Source of the DNA: an uncultured Eubacteriales bacterium
Lineage (GTDB): Bacteria; Bacillota; Clostridia; Christensenellales; CAG-917
Assembly: GCA_900551145.1 (NCBI GenBank)
Contig: URUQ01000056.1
Span: forward strand, 1 to 7,936
Length of the DNA stretch: 7,936 bases
Direction of reading: 5' to 3'
In this document: positions 5,232 through 7,936 of the stretch, one piece after another
Layout of the letters: each line of letters starts with the position of its first letter
How positions within the stretch are numbered: the first letter of the stretch is position 1
The notes under the pieces: model-generated
The model's database searches: none
Seen by the model: the letters and a program-made list of their open reading frames with translations, nothing else
Told to the model about the DNA's origin: nothing
Position numbers and translations under genes: made by a program

Positions 5232-5652
5232 ACCGCTACGATACGAACATCTTCGTCAAATGGCGCAAATCGAGCAAGAGGCGTTTGACCAGCCATGGAG
5301 CGAGCGTATGTTTATACCCGAGGTCGAGGACGAAAACGCGTATTATCTCGTGGGCGTGCGCGGTGACGAAGTGATTTGCTACGGCGGTTTTCACAAGGTG
5401 CTCGACGAGGCGCATATCACCAATATTGCGGTGCGTGCCGACTCGCGCGGACGAGGCATAGGAACGCTTTTGATGAGCGAACTTATATCTAGAGCAAGAA
5501 TGCTCGGTGTGAAATATATGACGCTCGAAGTGCGCGACAACAACGAAAACGCAATCAAATTGTACAAAAGTTTCGGTTTTACCGTTGAAGGAATACGCAA
5601 GAAGTATTACAACAACGTGCACGATGCCTTGATAATGTGGGCAACGCTGTAA
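5221..5652 (+). CDS. rimI: Ribosomal protein S18 alanine N-acetyltransferase family (RimI)
   Basis: A GNAT-fold acetyltransferase of 143 residues. RimI transfers acetyl from acetyl-CoA to the N-terminal alanine of ribosomal protein S18; in Bacillota related enzymes may have broader N-terminal or other protein targets. The acetyl-CoA loop is RGRGIG (76-81) after strand ITNIAVRADS (66-75). Glu103 and Tyr115 fall at the numbered positions of the catalytic pair described for Salmonella RimI. AIKLYKSFGF (111-120) and the end YYNNVHDALIMWATL (129-143) are RimI-type. The gene begins inside tsaB with an 11-base overlap; a GGAGAG stretch upstream can act as ribosome binding site. The tsaB-rimI pair is a classical association. 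Confidence 0.93.
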   Translation: MRFEPLRYEHLRQMAQIEQEAFDQPWSERMFIPEVEDENAYYLVGVRGDEVICYGGFHKVLDEAHITNIAVRADSRGRGIGTLLMSELISRARMLGVKYMTLEVRDNNENAIKLYKSFGFTVEGIRKKYYNNVHDALIMWATL

Positions 5653-5662
5653 AAGGAGATTT

Positions 5663-6424
5663 TTGACAGGAAATAACGCAATAATTTGCGACGAAAATGG
5701 CGTAAAATATGCTCAAATCAACGCACATCGCGTGTGTTTCGAGCAGTTTGGAAAAGGAAAAGATATAGTATTTTTGCACGGCTGGGGCGCATCGCGCTCG
5801 GCCTTTTTATTTGTCGCAAAACGACTTTGTTTCAATTATCGAGTCACGGTTTTGGACTTTGCGGGCTTTGGCGACAGTCAGACTCCGAGCGAGCCGTACA
5901 CCGTGCCGAAATACGCCGACGACGTCTTGAAATTGCTGAATATTTGCGGTATCGAGCGTGCAACGCTCGTGGGACACTCTTTCGGCGGTCGCGTCGCAAC
6001 GGAAATTGCCGTGCGTTGTCCGAGCGTCGTGGAAAGATTGGTGCTTATAGACTCTGCGGGGATAAAACCTCGTCGCAAACCGTCTTATTATATCAAAATC
6101 GCACTTCATAAAATTCTCAAAAAATTCGTTGGAAAAGGTTTGAGAGGATCGAGTGACTATGCGGTGCTGTCCGACGAGATGAAAAAAACTTTTATCAACG
6201 TCGTCGGATACGACCAACGCAATGATATATGTCGTATATCGCAACCGACGGCGGTGTTTTGGGGCAAGAAAGATAAGGATACGCCTCTTTATATGTACAG
6301 ATACTATTTGAAACACGTAAAGCAATCGGAAGGATTTTTGCTGGACGGCGGGCATTTTTCGTACGTGGACGACTATGCAAAATTTATGGCAATCTTGTTT
6401 GCCTACCTCAAAGAAACGGACTAA
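5663..6424 (+). CDS. Alpha/beta-fold hydrolase
   Basis: A protein of 253 residues with the complete machinery of an alpha/beta hydrolase: oxyanion-loop HGWG (39-42), the strand-turn VLDFAGFGDS (63-72), nucleophile Ser106 in GHSFGG, acid Asp204 in WGKKDKDTP and His231 in DGGHFS. The cap region (about 135-185) is rich in basic residues, KPRRKPSYYIKIALHKILKK, which could touch a membrane or anionic substrate. No signal peptide is seen, so it is probably cytoplasmic. The start is TTG 5663, supported by AAAGGAG (5652-5658) with a four-base gap to the codon; no ATG fits. It lies ten bases after rimI and ends the riboflavin/t6A operon. The substrate cannot be told; MenH-like thioesterase-type, lipase and epoxide-type members share these motifs. 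Confidence 0.88.
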   Translation: MTGNNAIICDENGVKYAQINAHRVCFEQFGKGKDIVFLHGWGASRSAFLFVAKRLCFNYRVTVLDFAGFGDSQTPSEPYTVPKYADDVLKLLNICGIERATLVGHSFGGRVATEIAVRCPSVVERLVLIDSAGIKPRRKPSYYIKIALHKILKKFVGKGLRGSSDYAVLSDEMKKTFINVVGYDQRNDICRISQPTAVFWGKKDKDTPLYMYRYYLKHVKQSEGFLLDGGHFSYVDDYAKFMAILFAYLKETD

Positions 6425-6448
6425 AATCCTTTCACCCAAAAAAAACCG

Positions 6449-6468
6449 ACGTTTCATGAAACGTTTTT
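6449..6468 (+). terminator. Likely intrinsic terminator after the hydrolase gene
   Basis: The perfect palindrome ACGTTTCATGAAACGT (6449-6464) folds into a 6-bp stem with a CATG loop and leads into five T (6464-6468). The stem is short, so termination may be partial and the next gene could receive some read-through. Confidence 0.65.
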
Positions 6469-6533
6469 ACAAGAGAAAAATCCTCTAAATAGTGGAAATA
6501 CGCAAAAGAACGATAAATAATTGCGAGGTGGAT

Positions 6534-7936
6534 ATGTCTCTTGTGCGCGGTGATTGGTTTTATATCGTACTTATGGTGCTCGACGGCTTTTTTATGACGA
6601 GGCCGTATTTGTACGCAATTCAAAACGACAATTATCGAATAAGCGAGATTTTTAAGCACAAGCGATTGAGACGCGTGTATCTTATGGACGTAATCACAAT
6701 CGTCGTATTTTGCGCGCTTTGGCTTTTGTTTTACTTGCTCAATGCAAAGGCGTTTTGGGGATTTTTGGTTGCGCTGTTTTTCTTTATAACGGAATTTGCG
6801 CTATATTTCATGGAAGATTTGCCCGACCGCAAGAAACCTTTGCGGTATACCAAGCGCGCCGTAAGGTGTTTGATATTCGTTACGGCGTTTGCGTCTACGC
6901 TCGGCTCTGTATCGCTTGCAATCGCAACGCATAACCTCGCGGACGAATATTTGCGATATCTCGTATTCTTTGCGTATGTGCTCGTTTTTCCGCCGATATT
7001 TATAGTTGCGACGGGGATTATAAACGTTTTTGAAAGATTGAATAACCATCGATACGAGAAAAAAACCGCCAAACGCCTTGCAAAGCGACCCGATTTAATC
7101 AAAATCGCAATTACGGGAAGTTATGGCAAAACGTCCGTGAAAAACTTCCTCAAAGAGATACTGTCGCAAAAATACAATGTTTTGGCAACGCCCGAGAGTT
7201 ACAACACGCCTATGGGGATCGCAAAAACCGTAAATACGCTCAACGCAACGCACGAGGTGTTTATTGCGGAGTTCGGCGCAAGACGAGTGGGTGATATAAA
7301 ACGCCTTATGAAAATCGTAAAGCCGAAATATAGCGTATTGACGGGGATAAACGTCCAACATCTCGAAACGTTCAAGACTTTTGCCAATATCAAGCGTGAA
7401 AAGTGTCGCATACTCGAAGTGGGAGACGGGGCGTGTGTGATAAATCAAGACGTGAGAGAAATTGCGGAAAACTACGTAACAAGGCTAAAAAGGATACCCG
7501 AAACCATATACGCCGGGCTTGACGAGAGTGCGGATATATATGCCACCAATCTATACGTGTCAGCGGACGGGAGCGAATTCGACGTCGTGGTGGGGGGCGA
7601 TATTTATCACGCCCGCACGAGAGTGCTCGGCATTCACAACGTGCAAAATATTATGCTTGCCGTCGGTATGGCAATAAAACTCGGTGTGGAAATGCCGTAT
7701 ATTTTGAACGCAATCGACGCCCTTCAACCCGTTGCGCATCGTCAACAACTTATAGAGGGCAACGGCGTAACCATCATTGACGATAGTTTTAATTCAAATC
7801 CTGACGGCGCAAAATGCGCTCTGCAAACGCTGGCGCTTTTTGACAAGCGCAAGGTTGTCGTAACGCCGGGCTTTGTCGAACTCGGCGAAAGGGAAGGGAA
7901 AGAAAACTACGTTCTCGGCAAGCGTATGTCCGAGGT
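6534..7936 (+). CDS. Membrane-anchored MurF-like Mur ligase, 3' end outside the window
   Basis: The frame is open from ATG 6534 to the window end (467 complete codons). An AGG-rich site, GAGGTG (6525-6530), precedes the start. Residues 1-185 hold about four to five hydrophobic helices (near 8-22, 51-69, 72-93, 110-131, 141-165). A Mur ligase core then starts with P-loop ITGSYGKTS (193-201), followed by ATPESYNTPMGI (218-229), EFGARRVGDI (246-255), NVQHLETFKTF (273-283), the ATP-domain end and NSNPDGAKCAL (420-430). The last motifs are characteristic of MurF, which ligates D-Ala-D-Ala to UDP-MurNAc-tripeptide. However, the usual N-terminal UDP-sugar-binding domain is replaced by membrane helices, so the substrate may be membrane-bound. 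PgsB/CapB-like polyglutamate synthases are an alternative but fit less well. A separate transcript is likely given the terminator upstream. Confidence 0.9.
   Translation, partial: MSLVRGDWFYIVLMVLDGFFMTRPYLYAIQNDNYRISEIFKHKRLRRVYLMDVITIVVFCALWLLFYLLNAKAFWGFLVALFFFITEFALYFMEDLPDRKKPLRYTKRAVRCLIFVTAFASTLGSVSLAIATHNLADEYLRYLVFFAYVLVFPPIFIVATGIINVFERLNNHRYEKKTAKRLAKRPDLIKIAITGSYGKTSVKNFLKEILSQKYNVLATPESYNTPMGIAKTVNTLNATHEVFIAEFGARRVGDIKRLMKIVKPKYSVLTGINVQHLETFKTFANIKREKCRILEVGDGACVINQDVREIAENYVTRLKRIPETIYAGLDESADIYATNLYVSADGSEFDVVVGGDIYHARTRVLGIHNVQNIMLAVGMAIKLGVEMPYILNAIDALQPVAHRQQLIEGNGVTIIDDSFNSNPDGAKCALQTLALFDKRKVVVTPGFVELGEREGKENYVLGKRMSE

Noticed and set aside
5807..6457. Minus-strand open frame of 216 codons
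   Set aside because: It is antisense to the alpha/beta hydrolase with its complete catalytic triad, and has no recognisable motif.

Overview
The window is one end of a short-read contig from a Gram-positive-type bacterium. The first 45 bases are synthetic: a complete Illumina Nextera read-2 end with an i7 index. True genomic sequence starts at about position 46, and both terminal genes are cut. The gene content suggests an uncultured Clostridia-like member of the Bacillota. The pointers are a NadD fused to a YqeK-type HD domain followed by rsfS, an FMN riboswitch in front of a RibU riboflavin ECF S-component, tsaE-tsaB-rimI in a row, AAAGGAG-type ribosome binding sites and modest GC (judged by eye, not computed). 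The lineage is inference; no marker gene such as rRNA is present.

Layout. 46-875 (minus): 5' part of a membrane protein with paired transmembrane helices flanking a soluble domain, truncated by the adapter. Divergent from it is nadD-yqeK (962-2077), whose consensus promoter places the predicted transcription start on the A of the ATG, so the mRNA looks leaderless. A second consensus-like promoter overlaps the nadD stop codon and should drive rsfS (2293-2649) behind an unusually long leader of about 190 nt with repeats and hairpins. A small minus-strand gene of unknown function (2777-3130) converges on rsfS; the two share a hairpin that is the rsfS terminator and also encodes the last residues and stop codon of the small gene.

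From 3292 a promoter, FMN aptamer and intrinsic terminator control a rightward operon. Its first gene is an in-frame fusion of RibU (riboflavin uptake) to TsaE (ATPase of tRNA t6A synthesis). Then follow tsaB, rimI and an alpha/beta hydrolase, with short gaps or an overlap and no terminator until 6449-6468. A good internal promoter inside the ribU part and an in-frame ATG at 4214 suggest that TsaE and the genes after it may also be expressed independently of flavin.

The last gene (6534 to the window end, incomplete) is a MurF-like Mur ligase in which the usual nucleotide-sugar-binding N-terminal domain is replaced by about 185 residues of transmembrane helices. The main points of interest are the RibU-TsaE fusion and its regulation, the leaderless nadD with a variant HxGH motif, the long rsfS leader, and the membrane-anchored MurF-like ligase beside a hydrolase. 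No mobile element, CRISPR array, tRNA or rRNA was seen. No gene-free stretch exceeds 300 bases; the longest (2078-2292, 3131-3326) are described below.
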